NCBI GenBank assembly: GCA_958298945.1
Contig: OY282610.1
Coordinates: 37,393,667 to 37,457,666, forward strand
Direction of reading: 5' to 3'
DNA length: 64,000 nucleotides
From: Atherix ibis
Taxonomy: Eukaryota > Arthropoda > Insecta > Diptera > Athericidae
The notes beneath the pieces were generated by a model. The model did no database searches. It was given only the letters and a program-made list of their open reading frames with translations, and had not been told where the DNA came from. A program made the position numbers and the translations under genes. Below, one piece after another: positions 10,540-23,544 of this stretch (within the stretch, counting starts at the first letter, position 1; each line of letters opens with the position of its first letter).

Positions 10540-11480
10540 CCGTGTACAAAGTTGGCCAAACGCGATAACCTTGAGGAACACCACCAATTCTGACTGGGCA
10601 AAATTGAAGAATTTTTGTAAATAATCAAAATATTGTTTTTATACCCATTTTTTTTTTGTTAAAATTTTCTTCTAACTGAACTCTATCTGTACCCTCAAAA
10701 TGATTTTTTTTAAATATTTTTATTAAATACAAATAATATTCAATTGTCAATAGAAAAATATTTCCTATATAATAAATTAGCGAAATAATAAGAATAAGAT
10801 AAAAATCAACGGTAAAATAACGTTAAATTGCGTAAAAATTGTGTAAAAAACTGGCCATAAAATGCAATCCTGAGGAACACCAATTCTAGATGGGAAAATT
10901 TCTGAATTTTTATCATTTGCTGGATTCTTTTGCAACTTTAAAAAAGTAGTAAAATTTTGTTGATGGAGTCACCGATTCTAGATGGGAAAATTTTCAGAAT
11001 TGAATAATTCAAAGACCTGAAAATTTTTCATCGAAAATCATCTTTAGTTAATAAATAAAACTATTGAATTTGGGGCACGGAAAACCCTCATGTGATTTAC
11101 CAAAAAAACCGATGCATGCTAAAAAATTCAAGTCACTTTTTAGTGTGGTTTATGGGCTGGTGGAATCGCTGGGCCGTTCTTTTTTGGAAATGATCATGAA
11201 GAGACCATTACAGTGAATTCTGAACGAACTTTTTTTGGCCGAAATTGAATGTATTGAAAGTGAATGAGAATTGACTACAACACGTCAAAACATGGGTTTA
11301 TTGGCTACTAAATTCGATGATCGAATAATCTCGATCTCACGTAACGCAGATGCTGCGATTTGAAATTGTTGGAACTTTTTCTTTGGGGTAATTTGAAATT
11401 AAAAATGCATGCCAATCATCGTAGAACAATTCCAGACCTAACGAATAATATTCGACAATAAATTGAGACCGTTGGTTGAT
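10540..11480 (-). repeat. Dispersed repeat carrying a reverse-transcriptase scrap (copy 1)
   Basis: The minus strand here is the same repeat as 36880-37660 (+) and 37745-38200 (+). Shared blocks include ccatctagaattggtgttcc, ttggtaaatcacatgagg and gtgggtaataaaccyatg-like sequence. The ggtgttcctcagga block encodes GVPQ, the start of the GVPQGSVLGP motif of non-LTR reverse transcriptases. No long reading frame survives. Confidence 0.6.
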
Positions 11481-11489
11481 CCACTTTTA

Positions 11490-11690
11490 CTGGGAAAAGT
11501 CACCAAAAATTTCCAAGGTGTCGTGAGTTCGAATCCCCACATTGAGCCATGGTCCTACGCTAACTACCTTTCATCAATCTCATTTCATTTAATTTCCTTA
11601 TCCCTGACCATTTCATTCTGGTACCAAATAATTAATATTATTGCAATTGTATTTAAATGGTTAATTCGAACGAAATTCGTTAATTTTTGA
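11490..11690 (+). repeat. tRNA-derived SINE (copy 2)
   Basis: Contains gtgagttcgaatccccac (B-box-like) at about 11523, then catggtcctacgctaacta, which recurs after the B box in the copy at 29.7 kb, and an atttccttatccc block near 11600. The 5' A-box part is diverged or missing. Confidence 0.55.
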
Positions 11691-11694
11691 CACA

Positions 11695-13045
11695 ATTTGC
11701 AGTTTAGTTTTTAATTGCCGTCGCAACTGTGTTCCTGAAATATCACATTCTATGCGTTTTATCTATACAAGAAAAAAAAATCAATTAATTATGACACATT
11801 TAACACACAATAAAAAAAAACCCCCCAGTTGCGAAGAGAGAGAGAGAGAGTGGGAGAAAAAAATTACCAAATTGAGCAATGATGATGACCCACAAAAAAA
11901 AAAGTTTTTTGTTGATCAAAGAAAAAGTTTATGTTGAAAAAGTGTATGGCTTCGCAATTTGTAAAATCAAAAAGAGAAGAGAGCAAAAAAAATTTGTACA
12001 AATGCTTCGTAATTTATTTGATGAGTTGTCATTTCGTTTATTTGTTATTAACTAATTATTTATTAATAGTAAAAACAAATATAAATTGAATAAAACTTAA
12101 TTGGGTCAGAAATCAATACATGAAGATTGATATTTATGTAACTTTAGAAATTTTATACTCGTAGTTAGCAGATAGTCCGATAGGTAGGTAGATGAAGAGA
12201 GGGGAGAGATACACGTATTATTAGAATTTTGCGATATTCTCAAATCAATTAAATAGAATTTTTATACATGAACAAATGGATTTTTTTTTATATAACATAC
12301 GAGTCTAACATGGAATTTATTGAAGAGTTCTTTTTTTGTACGTATTTTTAGACAGGTAGGAGATTTTTTTCATACTAGGTAAGTGTGTACACATGTAAGT
12401 GGAGAGAGAGAACCGCCCATATACAAACTGTTTTTATCGAATTTATAGCAAATTCTATTGTATATTATATATATATTATATGGAAATGTTAATGAACTTT
12501 TTGTTAGTTCAATAAACCCATTAATAATAAAATCAGGCATTTGACAAATTTAGCAGAAAATATTCATAGTGAATGGAAAATTACGACATACACAATTCCA
12601 TGCATACATATTTATTTTTTTACATTTATGTAAGCATTACCATCAATAATATGGTCATACACATAAACTATCAATAATATAAGTTATGTAAAAAATCGTT
12701 ATTCTATTTTGATAATTGAATCGAAATTATTCTTTTTTTTTTTACTTATTTTATTGATATCTACAACTACTTACAACTAGTAAAAAGCAGATTTTTACGA
12801 ATGTAAATAGTGGAACATGAAGGCATGTAAAGGAAAATACCCTCAAGAACAGAAAAATATTATTTTATTGGGAAAACCGCCATTTTTTTTTTTACAAAAT
12901 TTGAGGCTTTATTGTGGAAAAATGCTCACATATTCATGCTTCAAAGCATTGACACTTTTTCCCATCTTTCTGGCAGCATACGATTTCCATGTCGAAAAAA
13001 CTGCTCGCATTTTGAGGCGATCCACGAATCGACGCAATTTTTGTT
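11695..13045. other. AT-rich non-coding stretch
   Basis: No gene recognised. Holds a short GA repeat near 11836-11850 and A/T runs. An open stretch at 12817-13176 (+) runs into the tandem array that follows and has no family features. Confidence 0.45.
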
Positions 13046-13049
13046 CGGA

Positions 13050-14400
13050 AAATCAGTGCAAGACTAACCCCACTAAAGCCCACTTTCGTTCAACAACGAA
13101 AACTGATGAACATGTGAGGTCAGACCATCGACCAATATTGAAGCTGTTGAGTAAGTCCTTTAAAGCTCAATTGTAGACACTTGGAAACTCTACCATTAGA
13201 AAACACCTCCTGTCACACAGTCACCTTAATTCACGAGTTCTTGTCGGAAAAAGGGATTCGTTTAGTTTTCCTTCCAAACAACCCCCCCCCCCTTTCCACT
13301 TCACTTTTCTTACTCCAAAAGACGTAAAAACATCACATCTTGGAACTGGCGAAAGGAGTTTAATCTCAGAAATGCGTTCACCATCAATAACTGAGAGTCT
13401 TATGAGATCAAACCATCGATAAACATTGAAACTGCTGAGTAAGTCCTTTAAGGGCTCAAAAAAAAGGGTTATTCGCGTTAGATCCGACAGAAACTCCACT
13501 ATTAGAAAACACCTCCTATCACACAGTCATCTCCATTAACGAGTCCTTGTCGGGAAAAGGGATTCGTATAGTTCTCCTTCCAAACACACCCCTCCTCCCC
13601 CCAATTTCTACTACACTTTTTTTTCTAACAAGACGTAAAAACATCACATTTTGGTACTGGCGAAAGGAGTTTAATCTCAGGAAGGCGTTCACCATCAATA
13701 ACTGATCAAAATGGGGAATACTTGAGTCTCATAAGATCAAACCATCGATTAACATTGAAACTGCTCAATAAGTCCTTTAAGGGCTCAAAAAAAGGGGTTA
13801 TTCGCTTAAGATCCGACAGAAACTCCACTAATAGAAAACACCTCCAGTTACACAGTCATCTCCATTAACGAGTCCTTGTCGGGAAAAGGGATTCGTATAG
13901 TTCTGCAAGCACCTTCCAAACACCCCCTCCCCTTCCACTTGACTTTTTTTGCTCCCCAAGACGTAAAAACAATTGTAAAAACATCACATTTTGGTACTGG
14001 CGAAAGGAATTTAATCTCAGAAAGGCGTTTACCATCAATAACTGATCAAAATGAGGAATACCTGAGAGTCTTATGAGATCAAACCATCGATAAACATTGA
14101 AACTGCTGAGTAAGTCCTTTAAGGGCTCAAAAAAAGGGTTATTCGCGTATGATCCGACATAAACGCCACTATTAGAAAACACCTCCTATCACACAGTCAT
14201 CTCCATCAAGGAGTTTTTGTCGGAAAAAGAGATTCTTGTGGCTCCCCAGCCCCTTTGCTCATCCGATCTAAGTCCGTATGATTTTTATTGGGTTCCTTAA
14301 GATAAAAAAACACTTGTAAGGACATCACATCTTAGTACTGGCGATAGTATCCAAAGTAGTATAACCAAAGAGCTAAATGCGATTCCAATTGAAACCTTCC
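13050..14400. repeat. Four-copy tandem repeat, ~0.31-0.34 kb unit
   Basis: The block aaacacctcc plus cacacagtca recurs at about 13199, 13505, 13834 and 14175 (spacings near 307, 329 and 341). Each unit also has gggattcgtatagttct, a C-rich segment (ccccctcccc type), gacgtaaaaacatcacat, ggcgaaaggagtttaatctc and gtaagtcctttaa. Open stretches on both strands here are by-products of the repeat. Confidence 0.85.
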
Positions 14401-14404
14401 AGAA

Positions 14405-16411
14405 GTGCTAAGAATAGTGGGAACTAATTTGAAGGGTATATCACTAAAAAGAAAATTGTTTTTATCGGTCTCATTACTTTTCTGCAGCTCACCGTATATT
14501 TCTAATTAGTCTCATTATTTTTCTGCTACTTAATTCTCATATCAATGTTCATTCCAATTGAAAAATATACTCCACATGGCCGACATACATTTCCGAATAT
14601 GATGTGTACACGTTCCACGTTTACCTGTAAATGTTTCCACGTTTACCTGAGAACAGGTCTGTCTTCTTACTTTATGACTAGTCACCATTACTGGAAGAAT
14701 ATTTTTACCGTTTGTCAAAAATTGAACAAACAAAACAAAGTGAAGAAGAGGAAATGGGAATTTTTTTTTTTTTGTTGATTGCCAGAACAATTGACCACCG
14801 CCAATAATAGTAGTAGTACAATTTGCAGGTGATATACTCCTAGCTACAATATGTTAAGTATATTAGGTACCGATGAATGTTTCTGTATCTCATCCGTGAG
14901 CCAATAATCCCTACCCGAGCTTGAGGCGTCATCACCAATCTTTTCTATCTAAAAACCGATAGGGGAAACCAAATTCGAGAGTGGTGGGATCGTGACCAGC
15001 ACTGACACACGGTAGTAATACCAACAACAAATGCGGCTTTCAAAGAGGATGATTCCGTATTAAATAAGAGCAATTTTGACAGCTGCCAACAGTTGGTACT
15101 CTATCGGAAGACCTTATCGTTGTTATATTGTGGATTAAAGGTTAGCACAGTGACTCTTCACAACAACAAAAACTAAAAAATTCAACTCTGTGTGTAGAGT
15201 GTGCTTGTTCATTCACCCATCGAATTGTGAATTATTAAGTGTGTGTGTATGTAGAATTTTTAAAGGATTTAAAAATATTTTCCATTTCGAAAACAACTTT
15301 TCATTCAGTTCTGGCGTTAGAATATTTTTTTTTTTTTTTTTTTGTAAATTGCAAAAATATTCATTTTTACAAGAGAAAGTTTTCAATTAAGCAAAATTTC
15401 AATTTTTTCCCGCTTCATATTATATTTAAAAATTATTTCTGCTTAAAGTTATTATCTGTTAGATTAAAAAGAAGAAGAAAAAATTTTTTTAATATAAATT
15501 ATTATCGATCGCATAATCAATCAATCAATAAATCAACACTGATTATTTATTCAACACAATTTAAAATGGAAATATTTTATAGTAAAAGTTATAGTGGAAA
15601 ATAAAAAAAAGCACAGATTTACCATAAAAAAAAACTAAAACATTTTCAGATCAAAATTCAATTTATATAAGACAACGAGTTATTATCTGTTGTAATAGTA
15701 GTAGTAGTAGTTGTTGTTGTTGTTGTTTTGTACATTTTCTGTTTAACAATTCAATGCACATGAGAGAAGGAGCGAAAAATTGCGGAAAAAAGGGGGGAAA
15801 ACCTGATTGATTGTATGCAGATTGGCTCTATCACTAGAGAAGAATTAAGATCCGTAAAAAGGCAGAAAGACTCGTACGTACGTGTACGTGTAACATTGAG
15901 CAGAGACCTCAATTCAACTTTGGTTTTTTTCTCTTCTGTTTTTTGTTGTTGTTGTTTTTGCTCTTTTACTTGTGCTCAATGACTTGATTTGTATATAGCT
16001 CCGTGTTTAGAATGAATTTTCATATGTATGGTGTGTGAATTCGTAAAACTGAACTGTGTATGCACTTGTAAGTACATACATTCAAGTTTCTCCATATGCA
16101 GTGCATACATATCTCGTATTGTGAAACAATACATTTTGTTTTCTTCAAATTTCGGCTCTTTCTAACTTTTACATTTTCTTTAGATTATATTTGTGTATAA
16201 ATTTAATATAAAATTTAATTGTGTACGTGTGTGTGTGTGTATGTATGTATGTGTGCATGTTCCTTTTTCTTATTATTGAATAATTTACCAGCTGTCTATG
16301 GTAATAAAAAAAACTAAAAATACTAGTTAACATTTGAATTGGGCTACTTTGAGTATTTTCAATGAAAAAAAATTCAAGATAAAACGGGACTTGCTTGCAC
16401 ATATATACACG

Positions 16412-16443
<32 letters not shown>

Positions 16444-18375
16444 CATATACACATACCCTCACATATATATATGTATGTGTAAATTTTAGCATTAACATTT
16501 TTTCTATAATAAATTCGCCAAAAAAAAAATGAGAATTTTATATTATATTTATTTAAGCAAATCTACAAAACAAACACATACACATACGTATAAACACCTT
16601 TGCACATGAATGCATACATACAAAACCGTAGAAAAAATTTTTTTTAACAATATAATTTTTACTAGAAAACGGTTAGATAATTTTACTAAGTTAATAATTA
16701 TAACTATCTTTTTCGAATTTCCGTGTAAAATATTTAGATCCTTTTTAAAAAAATTTACTATCTATTTTATAGGAATACATACACACACACACACACACAC
16801 ATAAACACCTTGTAAAAATACAAAAATTCAATAGTATTTAAATGTCAAAAATCACTTAATAAAATTTTTTTTAAAAATATTGTATATGAAAAAATAAATT
16901 CGAAAGACAAAAATTAAATGTTAAAAAAAAATAATTTCAGAAATAATAGTTTTTATTTTTTTTGGGGGGTGTTTGGGAAAGTGGGGGATGGTGTAGGAAT
17001 GAGGAATGTTTACGTGTAGCTTTTAAGAAATGACACAAAAATGTTCATATTTTGAGCATTTTTTTTTCTCTCTCCAGAAATGACAACATCAAAACTTGTT
17101 TTCAGACATTTAGCACAAAAAGAAAGATATTTTATAGCTTGTTGTCGTCTGCCAGGAATATTGTTCGTTTTGGCCAACGAGAATAAAAAAATAATTTTCA
17201 AACCTTTTAGCAATGATAATATTAAAAAAGATTCTTTTAAAAAAGATCGAATCAAAAAAAAAAACATTTTATAGATAAATCGCATGAGAAAAGATATTTT
17301 TAAAACAATTAAAAATCAAAAATACGCAAACAAGCTTTGTGGATATTTTAAAACTAACAATATTCAATCCTCTCAATAATAACATATAAGAAAAAAAAAC
17401 ACATAAATTTACAACCCATTTTGAGAATATTTAAAAATTAAAAATACAATTTAGGATTAATTACATGAAAATTTATTTTTTGGAACCACAAATAATATCA
17501 CAAAAAAAAAAAAGAGACCTTCTTAAAAAATACCACATGACAATGGAGAAAAATATATATTTTTTTGACATTTTAAAAAAAAATTATTGCACGAACAATA
17601 TATTTTTAAGACCAGTGAGACATAAAAAAAATTTAACATCATAGGACATTAGATGTTAGTGTGCCTGTAAATCTCAAATTTTAAGATATCATTGCATTTT
17701 CAATTAGTTAATATTATTTCCAATTGAACAAAGGTCACCCCCTAAACTTAAATTCACATCCACTTTGAAATTTTGAATAGAAAAATAACCTAAAATTAAG
17801 TTAATTTTTTTTACTACCAATAAATACGAACTTGTATATTAACACCCGCTTTAATACCTTTGTGGTTATGGCTTAACACTCAATAGTCATGGCCTATTGA
17901 AAAAATTTACGATTAAAAACAAACAAAAATAAAACAAAAAAAATCTAAAGAATTCATGTTACTTAGAATTTTTTTTTTTTTTTAAAATTATTATTCGATT
18001 TGGTTTATAATAGAGGAGGTCACTTACTATTATTATTAAATTGAAGTGAAGTTGCTCAAAAGCAGTTTTTGAAATAATTTTGAAAGTAATTTATGTACAA
18101 AATATATTATTATCGTATTTTTATTTACTACTGGATGCATGCATAGGACCGTAACCTATGAGAGGACGAGATTATTGTTTTTTTTTATTATAAATTAAAT
18201 CTTGAAGACAGGTGTTTTTACAGGATTAAAGGAACAGTTCTGATGGTTTAAGGAGTCATTAATATTAGTGGTCAAAATCAATCTTTAAAAAAAAATTTTA
18301 AGACATTAAATATTTTTTCAAAAATTTTAAGACCCTAAAATTACCTTTTTTTGATTCTTAGGACCTTAAAAATAA
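14405..18375. other. AT-rich intergenic stretch with microsatellites
   Basis: No gene seen. Contains a GTA/GTT trinucleotide run near 15701-15727, GT/ATGT runs near 16224-16256, an AT run near 16418-16443 and a CA run at 16780-16800. About 14830-15110 is less AT-rich, but I recognise nothing in it. The open stretches at 16990-17290 on both strands show no domain. Confidence 0.5.
16780..16800. repeat. CA microsatellite
   Basis: About ten uninterrupted AC units. Confidence 0.9.
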
Positions 18376-18379
18376 TTGT

Positions 18380-20515
18380 TTTAGAAAATTTAAGACATTA
18401 AAAATAATTTTTACTTAATCAGAATCTAAAACAATTATTTAAAAATGTTGATGCAATTTTCAGCATTTTACTCTCCATAATAATTGGCAAGTAAGCAGAA
18501 CAAAAAGTCTTGTAGGAAATTTTAGGACCTTAAAAAAATAATTTTTACTTAAGCAGAATCGGCACCAATTATATCAAAAATTTTATGTAATTTTGAGCAT
18601 TTTACTCTCCGTAATAATTGGGCAGGTAAGCAGAGAAAAAAAAATGTCTTGTAGGAAATTTTAGGACCTTAAAAGTAATTTTGATTTAATTAGAATCTAA
18701 AACAATTATTTCAAAGTCTCGATATAATTTTGAGCATTTTACTCTCCATAATAATTGGGCAGGTAAGCAGAGAAAAAAGATGTCTTGTAGGAAATTTTAG
18801 GACCTTAGAAATAATTTTTACTGAATCAGAATCTAAAACAATTATTCCAAAGTTTCGATATAATTTTGAGCATTTTACTCTCCATAATAATTGGGCAGGT
18901 AAGCAGAGAAAAAAGATGTCTTGTAGGAAATTTTAGGATCTTAGAAATAATTTTTACTGAATCAGAATCTAAAACAATTATTCCAAAGTTACGATATAAT
19001 TTTGAGCATTTTACTCTCCATAATAATTGGGCAGGTAAGCAGAAAAAAATGTCTTGTAGGAAATTTTAGGACCTTAAAAATAATTTAAGCTTAATCAGAA
19101 TCTAACTCAATTATTTAAAAATTTTGATGCCATTTTGAGCATTCTACTCGCCATAATAATTGACAAGTAAGCAGAAAAAAGTCTTGTAGGAAATTTTAGG
19201 ACCTTAGAAATTTTTTTTAATGAATCAGAATCTAAAACAATTATTTCAAAGTTTCGATATAATTTTGAGCATTTTACTCTCCATAATAATTGGGCAGGTA
19301 AGCAGAAAAAAAGTCTTGTAGGAAATTTTAGGACCTCAAAAATAATTTTAAATAAATGGAAATCTAAGCCAATTATTTCGAAAATTTTGATGTAGTTTTG
19401 AGCCTTTTACTCCATAATAATTGGGCACGTAAGCAGAGAAAAAAAATGTCTTGTAGAAAATTTTAGGACTTTAAAAATAAATTTTACTTAGTCAGAATCT
19501 AAACCAATTATTTCGAAAATTTTGATGTAATTTTCTGCATTCTACTCTCCATAATAATTGGGCAGGTATGCAAAGAAAAAAAAATGTCTTGTAGGAAATT
19601 TTAGGACCTTAAAAGTAATTTTTACTTAATTAGAATCTAAAACAATTATTTCAAAGTTTCGATATAATTTTCAGCATTTTACTCTCCATAATAATTGGGC
19701 AGGTAAGCAGAAAAAAATGTCTTGTAGGAAATTTTAGGACCTTAAAAATAATTTAAGCTTAATCAGAATCTAACTCAATTATTTAAAAATTTTGATGCCA
19801 TTTTGAGCATTCTACTCGCCATAATAATTGACAAGTAAGCAGAAAAAAGTCTTGTAGGAAATTTTAGGACCTTAGAAATTTTTTTTAATGAATCAGAATC
19901 TAAAACAATTATTTTAAAGTTTCGATATAATTTTGAGCATTTTACTCTCCATAATAATTGGGCAGGTAAGCAGAAAAAAAGTCTTGTAGGAAATTTTAGG
20001 ACCTCAAAAATAATTTTAAATAAATGGAAATCTAAGCCAATTATTTCGAAAATTTTGATGTAGTTTTGAGCCTTTTACTCCATAATAATTGGGCACGTAA
20101 GCAGAGAAAAAAAATGTCTTGTAGAAAATTTTAGGACTTTAAAAATAAATTTTACTTAGTCAGAATCTAAACCAATTATTTCGAAAATTTTGATGTAATT
20201 TTCTGCATTCTACTCTCCATAATAATTGGGCAGGTATGCAAAGAAAAAAAAATGTCTTGTAGGAAATTTTAGGACCTTAAAAGTAATTTTTACTTAATTA
20301 GAATCTAAAACAATTATTTCAAAGTTTCGATATAATTTTCAGCATTTTACTCTCCATAATAATTGGGCAGGTAAGCAGAAAAAAATGTCTTGTAGGAAAT
20401 TTTAGGACCTTTTTACTTAATCGGAATATAAAACAATTATTTCAAAAATTTTATGTAGTTTTGAGCATTTCACACTGCATAATAATTGCCAAGGTAAGCA
20501 GAAAAAAAAGTCGTG
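18380..20515. repeat. Satellite array, 16 monomers of ~134 bp
   Basis: The block ccataataattgg recurs at about 18480, 18612, 18750, 18886, 19022, 19158, 19288, 19418, 19554, 19690, 19827, 19957, 20087, 20222, 20358 and 20488. Each monomer also has cttgtaggaaattttaggac, an agaatctaaaacaattatt block and a caggtaagcag block or a variant of it. Monomers differ from each other by point changes and small indels, but 19031-19698 and 19699-20366 are almost identical 5-monomer units. Open stretches of ~67 codons (starting MSILLSIIIGQ) arise once per monomer and are not genes. Confidence 0.95.
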
Positions 20516-20519
20516 TATG

Positions 20520-22415
20520 CCACAACTTAGAAATTATTTTCTGCTGAAATAAAAAAGAAGTAGCAAAATTTAAAAAGTTTTGTATAGACACTATTACATT
20601 CAATTTAATATTTTAGTTTTGAGTACAGTGTATCGATGGGCTACATAGCATACTATCTCCAGTATACACTATAGGCTTCGATCCACTACACTTCTCTTTA
20701 TGATTTGTCATCATTTCCAGCGCAGATAATATTTCCCAAGACCATGTACAATTCCATCGTCTCAATAGAATGATAATTGCTAGTGTAGAAAATTAAAAAT
20801 CTACCTAAAATAGGTAAAAAATTGAAGGACAGTTTATGAAGCAAAATACCATCACAATAGAATTGTTGAAAGTGTAGAAAATAATAAAAAAAATCCCCGT
20901 CATATGATCAGACTCTCCTCGTTCGATGAACGATTGTGACGTTATTGAAAGCGACCTCGAAGAATAACAAAAACAATAACAAAAACCAAAACAAAAACAA
21001 ACCGCATATTGTATGAATTGAATTGTAAATATTATCATTAACATCGTCATGATTATTATCATCAGGTGGTGAACTAAATGCCCGAGTAACGGAGTTCATC
21101 CCCTTCGACGTGTTAGTTATAGTAAGTATTTGGGTCACTGTAGCCAATGGTAAAAAGAAACAACTTCGAGCACATTTGAAAAAACTGGTTCCGACTAACC
21201 CCCACCCACGTTTAAATACCAAAAAAAAAAGAGGGAGTAAACATTTCTGCCCGCCCCGATGTGGAATCGTTGTTCCTTTAATGAGAAATTGCACATTTGC
21301 ACCAGAATGGAACAATAGAAAAAAGGAAGAATGGAAACGAAACATGATCAGACACTAGTGAACTAAAAGAGGAGTAGACACATCTCCCACCAAATGTCGC
21401 TCCCCCACCAAGTCTTGCTGGGATTTCCATTTCATCCTCATCCAGAAGAGATGGTAGCAGATCGGACACTAGTCTATGTTCGCGCCTGAACGTTGAATGG
21501 TGAGCCGAAAATATGAAGGCGTGTGTATGTGCAAAGTGCCAGTTGGAATGTGGAAAAATTTATTTCCGTCGAACGGAGTTCATGTGCGAGTACGAATAAA
21601 CAGTTATGTGCGGACGCAACAAGGCCACAGCGAGTTGTCAAAATCATTTGGGCACAACTGAAGATGTTAGGTGGGAATTAGAGCGCTTCCGCCACCGAAT
21701 TGCTCCCATGAAACGTTAGAACTTGCTAAACCGGCAGGCACTACAAGCCTCAGTTCATAACAGCAAATCGTACTGCAGAACCACTTTCAACACTGCAAGT
21801 AATCAACATTTATCAATATCCATTGGGCAGATGGATGGATCTGTCTACCTCGCATGCCAAAATACGAAACGTTGGACAGAAACATTTTCTGCGGGGCGGG
21901 CACACGAGCGCACCCGTATGACACAACTCGGACACGGTACAGTGCACACTTGAAAAGCGGAGTCATCGTGCTATTTAATGACTATAGTACATATGCTCAT
22001 AAATGTGACGCATATACACGGTTTCACCTCCACCATAGAATGAGTACTCGTCCCCAACTCGACTAGTGACCGCACTCTACCATTCATCCCCCATTTCCAC
22101 CGGTATCCCCACTTCTGTCACAAAGTTTATTTATTTATGCTCGAATCGATTCGATTTTGCACGTCAGATAAGATAAACCAGCAGTCAGTCCCCAATTGCC
22201 CCTCTCTCAGATACGATAAGGAGCATTTCTAATTTACATCTATCCCGCCGTGTGTTTACTCAGAGAGGGAAAAACAACACACACACACACATGCACACCC
22301 AAAATATGTGTGCATGCTGATTGAAGATGGGAATGGACACTAATCGGAGAGAAAATTCAGTCGTTAGACCATGTGGGTGGGGAGGTGGGAGCTGACAATA
22401 ATTCTTTTCAGAAAA
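20520..22415. other. Less AT-rich intergenic block, no gene recognised
   Basis: Base composition is visibly more balanced than the surroundings, particularly 21060-22260. Several open stretches (for example 20908-21345 minus and 21723-21953 plus) show no family resemblance, no consistent codon use and no supporting splice context. GATA-factor-like cores cluster at about 22165-22215 (agataagataa, gatacgataag). It could be regulatory DNA or an unrecognised repeat. Confidence 0.35.
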
Positions 22416-22421
22416 TAAGTA

Positions 22422-23539
22422 CACTGCAGGCCAAAATTCTGTGACCACCTTCATACTCGTAACATACAAAAACTCCTGAAATTTTTAATAAAAAAAGCTT
22501 CAAAATTTGTTTTTCTTTCAATTTCGTATATTTTATAAAATATATTAGAATAAATTATAGTTTAAATTTTTTTTTTTTAGAAAAATATTCAACAACAAAA
22601 AATTGCTAATTTTTATTTTTGTTCCTATTTTTGTTTTGGCCATAACAGATTAAAGTGCAATTAGTAAGTTTCCGCCCCCGGTTTTTGAGCAGGTAAAAAT
22701 AAATGTTAACTGTTTCCTGCATTGTTTGTAAGGTGTCTGAGACAAGTGACAATCTGTAGCGACACGTGTATGAGGCCATTTGGCGAAAAAAGGTGAAATT
22801 TTTTTTGATACTGTTTCGCGAATTCCTCAAAATTTTCCTGTTTAAATACAATATATAATTTTTATTTCTCTTAAAACATAGAAAAAAACTATTGTTATTT
22901 TTTTTAATATAACAATAGGAAATTCGGTTCGAATTAAATAAGAACCACATTTAACCAGTCTCTCTAATAACGCTGATAAGACGACTGGAGACCCTCTGTA
23001 CGCCCTCAAAATGAAATTTAAAAAATATTGGATTGAGCTTTTATTCCATTAAAACTGGACTGCTGAGGACTTTAAAAATATACTCTGGACGGATGAGTTT
23101 CAGCTCTTGGGATCAAAAAGAAAAATCTATACGTACGTCGAAATGCTAGAGCTGTGGTGCGGCCAACTGTCAAGCAAGGCCTTTTCCCTACAAAAATGAT
23201 GTAGAATACTTGATTCGGAGTGAAAAAAAAAACAATATTTACCATATTTCAGAAACTAATGCTCTTCTATCAGGACTTCTGTTAATCAGTGAGATATTCA
23301 TTAGGCACGTAGTTTTTGACGAAATAATAGAGGAGAAGGCATTTTTCGAAGCATTTTTTTTTTCTTTATAAATATTGTATTTTTAATTTGACAATAATTA
23401 ATAAATACAAAAAAAATAAAAAAATATCTTTTCTACAATATATATTTAAGATGAAAATTAATTAATATAAATTTCCCAACTTTGAAAAATATCTTTTCTC
23501 TCTAAAACCAAAGTGTTCGCACATATTTGTTCTGTAGTG
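22422..23539 (+). mobile_element. Degraded Tc1-like element
   Basis: Left end cactgcaggccaaaattctg preceded by TA, and right end reading inward cactacagaacaaatatgtg followed by TA; the two are imperfect inverted repeats. Inside, plus-strand reading at about 23050-23180 gives NWTAEDFKNILWTDEF, the block with the first catalytic Asp, then GSKRKIYTYVEMLELW. The Asp and Glu blocks further on are absent, and stops interrupt the frame, so the 1.1-kb unit is dead. Confidence 0.7.
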
Positions 23540-23544
23540 TACTG

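Noticed and set aside
12817..13176. 119-codon open frame
   Set aside because: Its second half is the first unit of the tandem repeat, and the first half has no family features.
14542..14790. Overlapping open frames on both strands
   Set aside because: Short, no domain, no splice or start context, and they overlap completely in opposite directions.
16169..16498. 109-codon minus-strand frame rich in Y, I, V, H and T
   Set aside because: It is a translation of the AT and GT/CA microsatellites.
18730..19069. Small repeated open frames starting MSILLSIIIGQ
   Set aside because: They arise from the satellite monomer itself, once per unit, and have no coding signature.
18380..20515. CRISPR-like regular repeats
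   Set aside because: Monomers adjoin directly without unique spacers, are ~134 bp, and lie in an insect-like nuclear genome.
20908..21345. 145-codon minus-strand open frame
   Set aside because: F/L-rich composition from A/C-rich DNA, no recognised family; overlaps another unsupported frame on the plus strand.
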